Translations under genes and position numbers: made by a program
NCBI RefSeq assembly: GCF_947169445.1
Contig: NZ_CAMVPU010000018.1
Span: forward strand, 1-64,000
Direction: 5' to 3'
Length of the DNA stretch: 64,000 nt
Source of the DNA: an uncultured Butyrivibrio sp.
GTDB taxonomy: Bacteria > Bacillota > Clostridia > Lachnospirales > Lachnospiraceae
The notes under the pieces: generated by a model
The model's database searches: none
Seen by the model: only the letters and a program-made list of their open reading frames with translations
Told to the model about the DNA's origin: nothing
In this document: positions 36,282 to 43,746 of the stretch, in pieces
Layout of the letters: each line of letters begins with the position of its first letter
Numbering within the stretch: the stretch's first letter is position 1

Positions 36282-36377
36282 CAAATGTTTGTTCGGAAAA
36301 TATGTTCGATTTTTGTTGACAAAAGAAAATATGTTCGATAATATATGTTTAGAACAGTTGTTCGCAACAAATGTTCG
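36282..36377. promoter_or_regulatory. Cluster of LexA operator-like boxes between lexA and the LysM gene
   Basis: Against the Firmicutes box CGAACATATGTTCG I count: 36282-36295 (10 of 14), 36295-36308 (12/14), 36324-36337 (12/14), 36351-36364 (GAACAGTTGTTC, intact arms), and 36364-36377 (11/14). Spacings from start to start are 13, 29, 27 and 13 bp. The box at 36324 lies between the -35 and -10 of the rightward promoter. Confidence 0.8.
36316..36344 (+). promoter_or_regulatory. LexA-overlapped promoter of the yneA-like gene
   Basis: TTGACA (36316-36321), 17-bp spacer, TAATAT (36339-36344). A LexA-like box fills the spacer, so LexA binding should block it. Confidence 0.8.
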
Positions 36378-36432
36378 TTCAAATTGTTTCTTATAATCTT
36401 ATTTGACTGATTTAGTATAGGAGAGTGCCAGT

Positions 36433-36852
36433 ATGAGTGATGCAATGTATGCAGCCGCAAGTTTATACAACGATCCAAGATTTTTTAGTACCAGCGAGAT
36501 CCGTATCAGAAACAATAGAATTAGACGACAGCGTATTTATAGAAGACAGCTTAGTATGCTTATAGGCTTAATAATGATTATTTTGTTTTCTGTTATTTTT
36601 ATGAAAGCTTCCCTTAATACTAATGCTCAGACAGATACTTACACTCCTGAATTCAAGTACTATACAGCGATCACTGTTCATTCTGGTGATACACTCTGGG
36701 ATATTGCTTCCGAACATTTTTCATCTGAGCACTATGATGATGTTAACGCCTATATTTCAGAAATAGCAAAGCTTAATAAAATGGATACCGATTGCACGTT
36801 AAAGGCAGGAGAATCACTGATTATCCCTTACTATTCTTCAGATTTTAAGTGA
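36433..36852 (+). CDS. YneA-like SOS-controlled LysM membrane protein
   Basis: A 139-residue protein with a basic N-terminal segment (about 24-40, RIRNNRIRRQRIYRR), one membrane helix (about 42-60) and a C-terminal extracytoplasmic LysM domain (about 79-135: HSGDTLWDIASEHF and AGESLIIP). It is divergent from lexA with LexA boxes between, the same arrangement and domain make-up as Bacillus yneA, which halts cell division during SOS. Sequence similarity beyond the LysM was not tested, so YneA-type function is inference. GGAGAGTG precedes the ATG. Confidence 0.82.
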   Translation: MSDAMYAAASLYNDPRFFSTSEIRIRNNRIRRQRIYRRQLSMLIGLIMIILFSVIFMKASLNTNAQTDTYTPEFKYYTAITVHSGDTLWDIASEHFSSEHYDDVNAYISEIAKLNKMDTDCTLKAGESLIIPYYSSDFK

Positions 36853-36951
36853 TTTATATATTTAATTGAACATTTAAATACTAAGGTGGATATATATTTA
36901 TACATTGATAGCAATTTTTTTGAAATTTGAGCAATAAAATGTTATTAAATC

Positions 36952-36989
36952 CATTCCTCATTGTTATATAATAATTTCAGTGAGGAATG
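36952..36989 (+). promoter_or_regulatory. Palindrome flanking the -10 of the DHH gene
   Basis: CATTCCTCA (36952-36960) and TGAGGAATG (36981-36989) form a perfect 9-bp inverted repeat. TATAAT lies inside it at 36967-36972, with a weak -35, and the right arm contains the GAGG ribosome-binding site. It could be an operator. Confidence 0.55.
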
Positions 36990-36992
36990 TAT

Positions 36993-38516
36993 ATGAAATT
37001 ATCGTTATTACTCAAATATAAGAATATTGTAATTCAATGCCATGATAATCCCGACGCAGATGCTATTTGTTCGGGCTATGTTTTATATAGATTTTTTCTA
37101 AGCCACGGCATCAAGGCAAGATTTATTTATTCCGGAAATTTTAAGATAAGTAAGAGTAATCTTGTCTATCTTATAAATGAATTAAAGATACCTATTGAGT
37201 TTGTCAGCAGTCTTAAAACCAAGCCTGATTTACTTCTTCTTGCTGATTGTCAGTATGGAGAAGGCAATGTTAAAAGGTTTTGTGCTAAAGAAGTAGCTGT
37301 AATAGATCATCATCAGGTCTATGGCACACTGCCTAAGCTTAATGAAGTCAGAAGTAATTTAGGAAGCTGCTGTTCAGTAATATGGAATCTTCTGAAAATT
37401 GAAAACGAAGATAATTTTGTTGATTCCAAAATTGCTACGGCACTTTATTATGGTCTCTACTCAGATACAAATGCTTTCTCGGAAATGTCACATCCTTTGG
37501 ATCGTGATATGATCGAAAGTTTGCAGTATGATAAGAACTTGATTTTAAAGCTTAAGAATATGAATCTCACACTACGTGAAGCGAAAATTGCCGGTGTAGC
37601 AATGCTTGGTGTTGAGTATCATGAAGAAAACAGATACGCCATTCTTCGTACCGATCCTTGTGATCCTAATATTCTAGGACTTATTGGTGATTTTATTGTA
37701 GCTGTAGATACTGTAGATGTTTGCCTTGTTTATAGTGTCCTATCATTTGGAGTTAAATTTTCTATCAGAAGTTGTTCTAATGAAACAAGGGCAGATGAAC
37801 TTGCTTCATTTCTGGCACAGAAAATTGGTTCCGGTGGAGGCCATACAGAAAAGGCCGGCGGAATTCTTAAAAATGAACTGATAATCAAGCAGTATCATGA
37901 TTATACTGAAATAGATGATGGCGCTGCCAAGCATTCAATTTCTAACATTATCAGAGAGCGAATGGCAGATTACTTCGAGAATGCTGAGATAATCTATGCA
38001 AATAATACGGCTCTCGATTTTTCTCATATGTATAAATATGAGAAAGCGCCTATTACACTAGGTTATGTAGAAGCCCATCATAATATTCCAGCCGGTAACA
38101 TGGCTATTATACGTACTTTGGACGGCGATATTAACGTTGAGATCAAAGAAAATACTATTCTTATAATAGATACAACAGGAAATGTAAAAGCAATATCAGC
38201 AGAGAAATTTAAGAATAGTTATTCCAAGTCACGTAAGAAATTTAAGTTAAACATTGATTACACACCAACGATTAAAAATGCCGATACCGGCAAGTCTGTA
38301 CCATTATTACCTTTGGCAAAGAGCTGTGAATCAACAAGTGATATTAAGATTTTTGCCAAGAAATTAACCAAGACCACAAAGCTTTTTTCATACTGGGATT
38401 CAGAAAAATATATGCTTGGTCAGAAGGGCGACTATTTAGCAGTCAGCCAGGATGACATTCATGATATTTTTATAGTTGAGAAGAATCTATTTAGGAAGAC
38501 ATATAAGAGCGTATAA
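36993..38516 (+). CDS. DHH-family phosphoesterase with extra C-terminal domain
   Basis: A 507-residue protein. The N-terminal DHH domain has DNPDADAIC (about 20), LLADCQYG (about 81) and VIDHHQ (about 100), and the DHHA1-like part has GSGGGHTEKAGG (about 286). About 180 further residues follow (about 325-507), ending with a PGDY-type motif (KGDYLAVSQDDIHDIFIVEK), not part of the plain DHH fold. DHH proteins cleave phosphodiesters such as oligoribonucleotides or cyclic dinucleotides; the substrate here is not known. The start at 36993 has GAGG spaced seven bases; ATG 36987 is too close to it. Confidence 0.85.
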   Translation: MKLSLLLKYKNIVIQCHDNPDADAICSGYVLYRFFLSHGIKARFIYSGNFKISKSNLVYLINELKIPIEFVSSLKTKPDLLLLADCQYGEGNVKRFCAKEVAVIDHHQVYGTLPKLNEVRSNLGSCCSVIWNLLKIENEDNFVDSKIATALYYGLYSDTNAFSEMSHPLDRDMIESLQYDKNLILKLKNMNLTLREAKIAGVAMLGVEYHEENRYAILRTDPCDPNILGLIGDFIVAVDTVDVCLVYSVLSFGVKFSIRSCSNETRADELASFLAQKIGSGGGHTEKAGGILKNELIIKQYHDYTEIDDGAAKHSISNIIRERMADYFENAEIIYANNTALDFSHMYKYEKAPITLGYVEAHHNIPAGNMAIIRTLDGDINVEIKENTILIIDTTGNVKAISAEKFKNSYSKSRKKFKLNIDYTPTIKNADTGKSVPLLPLAKSCESTSDIKIFAKKLTKTTKLFSYWDSEKYMLGQKGDYLAVSQDDIHDIFIVEKNLFRKTYKSV

Positions 38517-38574
38517 ATAGTTAAAAGTGTATTAAATATCGCAAAGTTATTCACTAATTTGAAAATCTATGACA

Positions 38575-39654
38575 TCATGAATCTGAATTCTTATTTTCCC
38601 GAAGATGAACCATTTTAGCAGCGCGCCGCCTATTAGCATCATCCTGGGCGGCGTAATGCTTTCTGGTAGTATTTACGTCTTTATGTCCCAAAACATCAGC
38701 AACAAGATATATATCTCCAGATTCCTGATATAAATTAGTGCCGAAAGTACTGCGCAGCTTATGCGGAGTTATTTTCTTAAGTGTAGTAACATTCTGAGCG
38801 TATTTTTTTACAAGCTTTTCAACTGCTCTGACAGAAATGCGTTTATTCTGAAGAGATAAGAAGAGAGCATTTTCACTTCCTTCTTCAGGAATTATATTCT
38901 TACGCTCCTCAATATAATCTAATAGTGAGATTCTAACTTCATCAGAAAAATATACTACCGTGTTATATCCACCTTTACGATGAACCCTAAGTCCATTTGT
39001 TTCAAAATCTATATCATTAAAATCAATTCCAACGCATTCAGATACACGTATTCCGGTTCCAAGAAGAAGAGTAAGGAGAGCAACATCACGAAGTTTGGTC
39101 TTTCCATGATATTTAAGCTGGGATTTAGTCAGCTTTTCACCGGCTTCAACCTGATCAAGTAAAGTTGCGACTTCGTTAGGCTCTAATCTTACAATTTCGT
39201 GCTCATGAAGCTTGGGCATATTTACCAGCTCAGGAGTATTTTTACTGATAAGCTCAGATTTATAGAAGTATGTATACATGGACCTAAGAGCGGACATTTT
39301 TCTCTTTTTACCTTGTTCTGCATTGGTTATTTCCTTATCCTGCTTCTCATAAAGAGATAAATATTCCAAGTATTCTTCTATATCCTCACGTTCAATCTTT
39401 TCAAGAATATCTATAGTAAAATCCTTAACCTCTGTACTGCTTAAAGATGGATTCTGTGAATGAAGATACTCAAAAAAGGTGCGTAAATCATATGCATACC
39501 CGAGCCTTGTTCTTGCAGATGTAGTTGGTTCTATTCCACGAAAAAACTGCCTACAAAAGCGCGGAAGAGTATCAAGTACTTCACGCATCCTTAGAATATT
39601 GATCTTATCCTGTTCGTTATAATATTTTTCTTCTTTTCCATTATTGTTCTGCAT
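38575..39654 (-). CDS. Tyrosine recombinase (XerC/D-like integrase)
   Basis: A 359-residue protein. The N-terminal SAM-like core-binding domain spans about 25-150, and the catalytic domain shows the Arg in GTGIRVSECVGIDF (about 209), HKLRSTFGTNLYQ (about 300) and LGHKDVNTTRKHYA with the nucleophile Tyr (about 338). No phage, transposon or att-like neighbours are seen, so it may be a resident Xer-type recombinase rather than a mobile-element integrase. ATG 39654 is preferred because a TATAAT with TG at 39669-39661 would start transcription at it; ATG 39672 lies upstream of that box. Confidence 0.88.
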   Translation of the reverse strand: MQNNNGKEEKYYNEQDKINILRMREVLDTLPRFCRQFFRGIEPTTSARTRLGYAYDLRTFFEYLHSQNPSLSSTEVKDFTIDILEKIEREDIEEYLEYLSLYEKQDKEITNAEQGKKRKMSALRSMYTYFYKSELISKNTPELVNMPKLHEHEIVRLEPNEVATLLDQVEAGEKLTKSQLKYHGKTKLRDVALLTLLLGTGIRVSECVGIDFNDIDFETNGLRVHRKGGYNTVVYFSDEVRISLLDYIEERKNIIPEEGSENALFLSLQNKRISVRAVEKLVKKYAQNVTTLKKITPHKLRSTFGTNLYQESGDIYLVADVLGHKDVNTTRKHYAAQDDANRRRAAKMVHLRENKNSDS

Positions 39655-39660
39655 AGGAAA

Positions 39661-39669
39661 ATTATAGCA
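39661..39669 (-). promoter_or_regulatory. Extended -10 promoter of the recombinase gene
   Basis: TGCTATAAT on the minus strand; no -35 match 17 bp upstream. Transcription would begin at or within a base or two of the ATG at 39654, giving a leaderless mRNA. Confidence 0.5.
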
Positions 39670-39722
39670 CATAATATGGTAGCGAAATCAGCTAAAATAT
39701 CTCAAATTGTACTATATATACC

Positions 39723-39752
39723 TTGAAAACAATAAAGAAAAAATGTTAATAT
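39723..39752 (+). promoter_or_regulatory. Promoter of the dacA-like gene
   Basis: TTGAAA (39723-39728), 18-bp spacer and TAATAT (39747-39752) preceded by TG, upstream of the carboxypeptidase gene. Confidence 0.6.
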
Positions 39753-39786
39753 TTTACATATTTTGATTTGTTGGGTGGTGTTATAT

Positions 39787-40932
39787 TTGTCAAAAAGAAA
39801 TTACAGGAAGCTTGATGGTCAAAGATTGACCATTTCTGAATATAAAGCAAGAAGAAAAAAAGAAATAAGAAATCATCTTATTATGCTTGGAACATCTTTT
39901 GTTCTTGTTTTAGTCATTATTATTTCACTGGTATTTATAGTAAAACATAAAGAAAATGCTAATAGTTTAACGGAAACTACTCCGGAAGTATCATCAGAAG
40001 AAAACTCTATATCCGAAGTTTCACAGCCTGAAATCGTGGATACAATAGTAGAAGATGTAGAAATAGAAGAGGAGCCAAACCCGTTTTTATCGAAATCCGA
40101 TGATGCAGAATCCTTTTTCTCCGGATATTCAATTGGTTCAGGTGACGATACCACATATATTTCCAGTGAAAATGTTCTTAGCACCTATGCATTACTGGTA
40201 AATCTTGATACAGGAAATATTGTGGCTTCAAGAGATGGAAATGTCAGGATAAATCCTGCATCCATGACTAAAATACTTACACTTTTAGTTGCAACTGAGC
40301 ATATTACAGATCTTGATGATACATTCGTTATGACCCAGGAAATTGGTGATTTTGTTTACAAAAAGGATTGTAGCTCTGTAGGCTTTGAAGTTGGCGAGGT
40401 TGTAACTATTAAGGATATGCTATATGGTACAATTCTTCCTTCCGGCGGTGATGCTGCAATGTGCCTTGCAGAATATGTTGCAGGCTCACAGGAAGCATTT
40501 GTTGAAATGATGAATGACAAGTTAAAAGAACTTGGCTTATCAGATACAGCACATTTTACTAACTGTATTGGCATTTACGACGAAAATCATTACTGTACCC
40601 TTGAAGATATGGCTATGATCTTAAAAGCTGCTGAAGAAAACGCATTATGTCATGAAGTCCTTAATGCCAGAAAATATACAACAACAGCAACTACGCAGCA
40701 TCCTGAAGGAATTACCGTATCAAACTGGTTTATGCGTAGAATTGAGGACAAAGATACTCATGGCGAAGTAATTGGCGCAAAAACAGGTTTTGTAGTACAA
40801 TCAGGTTGTTGCGGTGCCAGCTATCAGATTTCAAATGACGGTACACATTATATCTGTGTTACAGCAGACGCATGGAGCTCATGGCGTTGTATCTATGATC
40901 ATGTAGAAATATATGACACCTATACAAGCTAA
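39787..40932 (+). CDS. D-alanyl-D-alanine carboxypeptidase (serine, membrane-anchored)
   Basis: A 381-residue protein with a TTG start preceded by GGGTGGTG. A cytosolic stretch of about 30 residues is followed by one membrane helix (about 32-54), an acidic linker (about 60-125) and the penicillin-binding S11 peptidase domain: SxxK in PASMTKI (about 157), the SxN-equivalent in PSGGDAA (about 218) and KTG in GAKTGF (about 337). It trims the terminal D-Ala from peptidoglycan stems. The N-terminal anchor differs from the C-terminal amphipathic anchor of classical DacA. Confidence 0.88.
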   Translation: MSKRNYRKLDGQRLTISEYKARRKKEIRNHLIMLGTSFVLVLVIIISLVFIVKHKENANSLTETTPEVSSEENSISEVSQPEIVDTIVEDVEIEEEPNPFLSKSDDAESFFSGYSIGSGDDTTYISSENVLSTYALLVNLDTGNIVASRDGNVRINPASMTKILTLLVATEHITDLDDTFVMTQEIGDFVYKKDCSSVGFEVGEVVTIKDMLYGTILPSGGDAAMCLAEYVAGSQEAFVEMMNDKLKELGLSDTAHFTNCIGIYDENHYCTLEDMAMILKAAEENALCHEVLNARKYTTTATTQHPEGITVSNWFMRRIEDKDTHGEVIGAKTGFVVQSGCCGASYQISNDGTHYICVTADAWSSWRCIYDHVEIYDTYTS

Positions 40933-41026
40933 TATATGAATCATTCTTATAGTGTGAATTTCATCTGTGAATACATATATAAAGATGTTTCATTCTCGAA
41001 TAATATTTTAAAAGGAAGTGATTAGT

Positions 41027-41128
41027 ATGAAGTTAAAAAAATATAGCAAAGCTGTTGCAGTTATAGCTTTGTTGCTAATTTTATCTATGGTTTTCGGATC
41101 TGTTGCACTGTCATTTATTACGGTGTAA
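41027..41128 (+). CDS. Small single-span membrane peptide
   Basis: A 33-residue reading frame after AAAAGGAAGTG at proper spacing. It starts MKLKKYSK and has a hydrophobic stretch (about 9-31) typical of a membrane helix or a signal peptide. It lies 94 bp after the carboxypeptidase and is followed by two hairpins. I do not recognise it. The good ribosome-binding site supports translation, but a chance reading frame of this length cannot be excluded. Confidence 0.5.
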   Translation: MKLKKYSKAVAVIALLLILSMVFGSVALSFITV

Positions 41129-41160
41129 CTATTCGTTAAACATGTGTTTTGCGAATAGTT
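41127..41160. repeat. Inverted repeat at the end of the small ORF
   Basis: AACTATTCG (41127-41135) pairs with CGAATAGTT (41152-41160), a perfect 9-bp stem starting at the stop codon. No T-run follows, so it is not a classical terminator; it may be an mRNA end-protecting hairpin. Confidence 0.5.
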
Positions 41161-41176
41161 GGATGCTCATAAATAT

Positions 41177-41213
41177 AGCGTAGGCACATTATTATATAGC
41201 GCCTACGCTTTTA
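41177..41213. terminator. Terminator between the dacA region and the minus-strand gene
   Basis: AGCGTAGGC (41177-41185) pairs with GCCTACGCT (41201-41209), then TTTTAG. On the minus strand the tail is weaker. Confidence 0.7.
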
Positions 41214-41224
41214 GTTACGTTTAT

Positions 41225-41704
41225 TTACTTAAATTTCGCATTTAGCTTTTCAATAGCATCTTCATGACGCTGGATTGCGAATGTTGCTGACTTAATCTTT
41301 AATTCTATATTCATACGTTTCTTATGAATCTCATTACTCTTAATGTAATAATCAAGAGTATCCTGATCGCTTACTTCAAGGAATTTATCAGCAATACATC
41401 CAGGAAGTACAAATTTCTTCACAACATCTGCAAACTTTACCTCAATATATTTGCCATCCTGTGAAATGACCTTTCCTTCACCAAATTTCTTGTGAGTAAC
41501 GGTCATATTTAAAGCCGACTTTTCACCAAGTGCCTGTTCTTCTTTATCAAGTTCTACAAGTTCAGCAGAAAGTGTTTCCTGCTCTTTCTTAAATTCTTCT
41601 ATCTTATTTGCATTTTCTTCAAGCATTTCCTTAGTTTTTTTAGTCGGTTTCTTCTTTGTCTCTGTTCTTACTTCACTTTCTTCATTTTCCATGCTAAGGC
41701 CCAT
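41225..41704 (-). CDS. Coiled-coil protein with a small beta-barrel-like insert, unknown function
   Basis: A 159-residue protein: a Lys/Glu-rich N-terminal part (about 1-60, helical), a compact middle segment (about 66-110: VTHKKFGEGKVISQ, IEVKFADVVKKFVLPG) that reads like an SH3/Tudor-type barrel seen at the end of UvrD-type proteins, and a second coiled coil (about 115-159). There is no membrane segment. The start has GATAGGAGAC. Function is unknown; the KFGEGKV motif hints at nucleic acid or RNA polymerase binding, which is a guess. Confidence 0.7.
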   Translation of the reverse strand: MGLSMENEESEVRTETKKKPTKKTKEMLEENANKIEEFKKEQETLSAELVELDKEEQALGEKSALNMTVTHKKFGEGKVISQDGKYIEVKFADVVKKFVLPGCIADKFLEVSDQDTLDYYIKSNEIHKKRMNIELKIKSATFAIQRHEDAIEKLNAKFK

Positions 41705-41797
41705 AAATGTTGTCTCCTATCAAAAAACATAAAGAAATTATCGACTTAACATTAATATTTTATCGTATATTTTACCAAAACACAAGTTGAGTGGAAA

Positions 41798-41826
41798 TCA
41801 AAAAGAGCCCAAAATATGGGCTCTTA
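41798..41826 (-). terminator. Terminator after the polysaccharide deacetylase gene
   Basis: On the minus strand AAGAGCCCA pairs with TGGGCTCTT across a short loop, followed by TTTTT. Confidence 0.85.
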
Positions 41827-41840
41827 CGATTAAAATTTTA

Positions 41841-42671
41841 TTAAATTTCTGTATACTGTCCGGATTTTAATTCTATAGGCTTCTTATCTACTTCTATCCA
41901 AACGCTTATAGCACTTGGGTTGTAAGCAAAATCTCCATTTACTGATATCTGAACTCTATCTGCCGCATCCATATAATCGACAATATCAATATTGGTTGCG
42001 TACCATATATCGTCTTTAAAGGCGATTTTCCTGGCAAAATTCTCTATAATCTCCCAGTTGTTATCTCTTTCAAATTCATAGCTATGTCCCCAGACATAGA
42101 ACATATACATGTACTGAGTTTTGTGAAGATTTATAAATTCATCGCAAAGTTCAGGTAATCTTTCGTTAGCATGATGACATGTAGGATTCCATCTAAGATA
42201 ATCAAAAGGAAGCGCAAATGAAAAGGTCGAATTAACCGTTCTGGCATGAACAATTCCGCAGCTCTTAAATACATCTACAACCTTATCATCAAATGAACCA
42301 TTGGGATAAGCCATACCCCTTATGGTCTTGCCCATTACAGATTCAAGGCATTTTCTATCCTCTAAAACCTGCAGAGCTATCTGTTCCTTAGGACATCTCG
42401 CAATTGTAGGATGAGTAAATGTGTGGCAAGCTACTTCATGGCCCTCATAAACAGTTTTATACTCTTCTAGCGGAATTCGCTCCTGATAATATTCATTAAA
42501 TGGTGCATCTATAAGCCCACCGTTAAGATTGAAAGTACCTTTAAGTCCATATTCATTAAAAATGGATATAAGTCTTTTATCAGTAATTTTTCCATCATCA
42601 TAACTAAGCGTTAATACCTTATGCTTTCCTCCGGGAAAAGCTGTATAGACATTCTTAAGCTTCTTATCCAT
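41841..42671 (-). CDS. Polysaccharide deacetylase family protein (NodB-like)
   Basis: A 276-residue protein: TLSYDDGK near residue 22 (catalytic and metal Asp), CHTFTHPTIARCP near 82 (metal His pair) and AYPNGSFDDKVV near 120, the NodB fold of metal-dependent sugar N-deacetylases. No signal peptide or membrane anchor is visible in this reading frame, unusual for a cell-wall enzyme. Substrate unknown. Transcribed alone, with GGAGAC before the ATG. Confidence 0.85.
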   Translation of the reverse strand: MDKKLKNVYTAFPGGKHKVLTLSYDDGKITDKRLISIFNEYGLKGTFNLNGGLIDAPFNEYYQERIPLEEYKTVYEGHEVACHTFTHPTIARCPKEQIALQVLEDRKCLESVMGKTIRGMAYPNGSFDDKVVDVFKSCGIVHARTVNSTFSFALPFDYLRWNPTCHHANERLPELCDEFINLHKTQYMYMFYVWGHSYEFERDNNWEIIENFARKIAFKDDIWYATNIDIVDYMDAADRVQISVNGDFAYNPSAISVWIEVDKKPIELKSGQYTEI

Positions 42672-42760
42672 ATTCTTATGTCTCCAACATAATCAATTTC
42701 ATATCTTAACAATTATTATAGTAATAATGAATGTTGATATTTGTAATTTTAAATAACCTG

Positions 42761-43726
42761 TCAAACCTTTTTGGTCAATGCCTTAGATGCAAGCTGAATC
42801 TTTTCCTCATCCAGGATCTGTCCCCATCTGTATGGTGTGTTCTGATAAACATAATAATTTAGCCAGTTCGTATAAAGGTTATTGGCATGAGACCTCCATA
42901 AAAGTGTAGGAGTATTCTCAGGATTATCATCAGGATAATAATTCTCAGGTATATGAATATCAAGTCCCTTCGAAAGATCTCTCTTATACTCGCTATCCAG
43001 AGTTAATCTGTCATATTCAGCATGGCCCATAACAAAAATCTGACTTCCGGTCTTATTCATGCAAAGAAATACTCCTGCTTTTTCAGACTTAGCAAGAACA
43101 ACCAGATCATCACACTTCTCTATTTCTTCCGTAGGTGTCTGAGTATGTCTTGAATGAGGCATAGAAAAATAATCATCAAAACCTCTCACAAGAGGCACCT
43201 TGCGGTTCATCACTCTATGCTGGAATATACCAAAGAGTTTTTCATCTAGTGGCTTTTTGTCTATTCCATAATGATAATAGATTCCAGCCTGAGCCCCCCA
43301 GCAAATATGAAAGGTCGAAGTAACATTAGTCTTGGACCATTCAAATACTCTACATAATTCAGGCCAATAATCTACCTCTTCAAAATCCATCTGCTCAACC
43401 GGAGCTCCGGTTATAATAAGTCCATCATAGGTATTATCCTTTAATTCATCAAAGGTATTGTAAAACCTGTTAAGATGGTTAGGAGAAGTATTGTTAGAGT
43501 GATGTGAGCTCATCTGCATGAAGGATACGTCAATCTGAAGAGGCGTATTGGACATTGAACGTAAAAGATGAAGCTCAGTATCCTCCTTAAGTGGCATGAG
43601 GTTCAGAATACAAATTTGGAGTGATCTGATATCCTGATGCAAGGCCCTGTTTTCATCAACTGCAAAAATATTCTCCTGCTCCAGTAATCCTCTGGCAGGA
43701 AGATCGTTTTGAATTTTAATTGGCAT
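42761..43726 (-). CDS. metA: Homoserine O-acetyltransferase, MetA family
   Basis: A 321-residue MetA with the Cys nucleophile in HICWGAQAG (about 142), MPHSRHTQ, and VMGHAEYD. The acyl-CoA pocket reads APVEQMDFEEV: Glu at the position where E. coli MetA has Gly, which is known to favour acetyl-CoA over succinyl-CoA, so O-acetylhomoserine is the likely product. It is the first step of methionine synthesis from homoserine. It follows ligA by about 20 bp with GAGGAT upstream; no SAM riboswitch is visible. Confidence 0.93.
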   Translation of the reverse strand: MPIKIQNDLPARGLLEQENIFAVDENRALHQDIRSLQICILNLMPLKEDTELHLLRSMSNTPLQIDVSFMQMSSHHSNNTSPNHLNRFYNTFDELKDNTYDGLIITGAPVEQMDFEEVDYWPELCRVFEWSKTNVTSTFHICWGAQAGIYYHYGIDKKPLDEKLFGIFQHRVMNRKVPLVRGFDDYFSMPHSRHTQTPTEEIEKCDDLVVLAKSEKAGVFLCMNKTGSQIFVMGHAEYDRLTLDSEYKRDLSKGLDIHIPENYYPDDNPENTPTLLWRSHANNLYTNWLNYYVYQNTPYRWGQILDEEKIQLASKALTKKV

Positions 43727-43746
43727 TTATTTATCCTCGTAAAATA

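Noticed and set aside
38575..39654. Tyrosine recombinase as sign of an integrated element
   Set aside because: No phage or plasmid genes, tRNA or att-like repeats lie around it, and neighbours are ordinary chromosomal genes.
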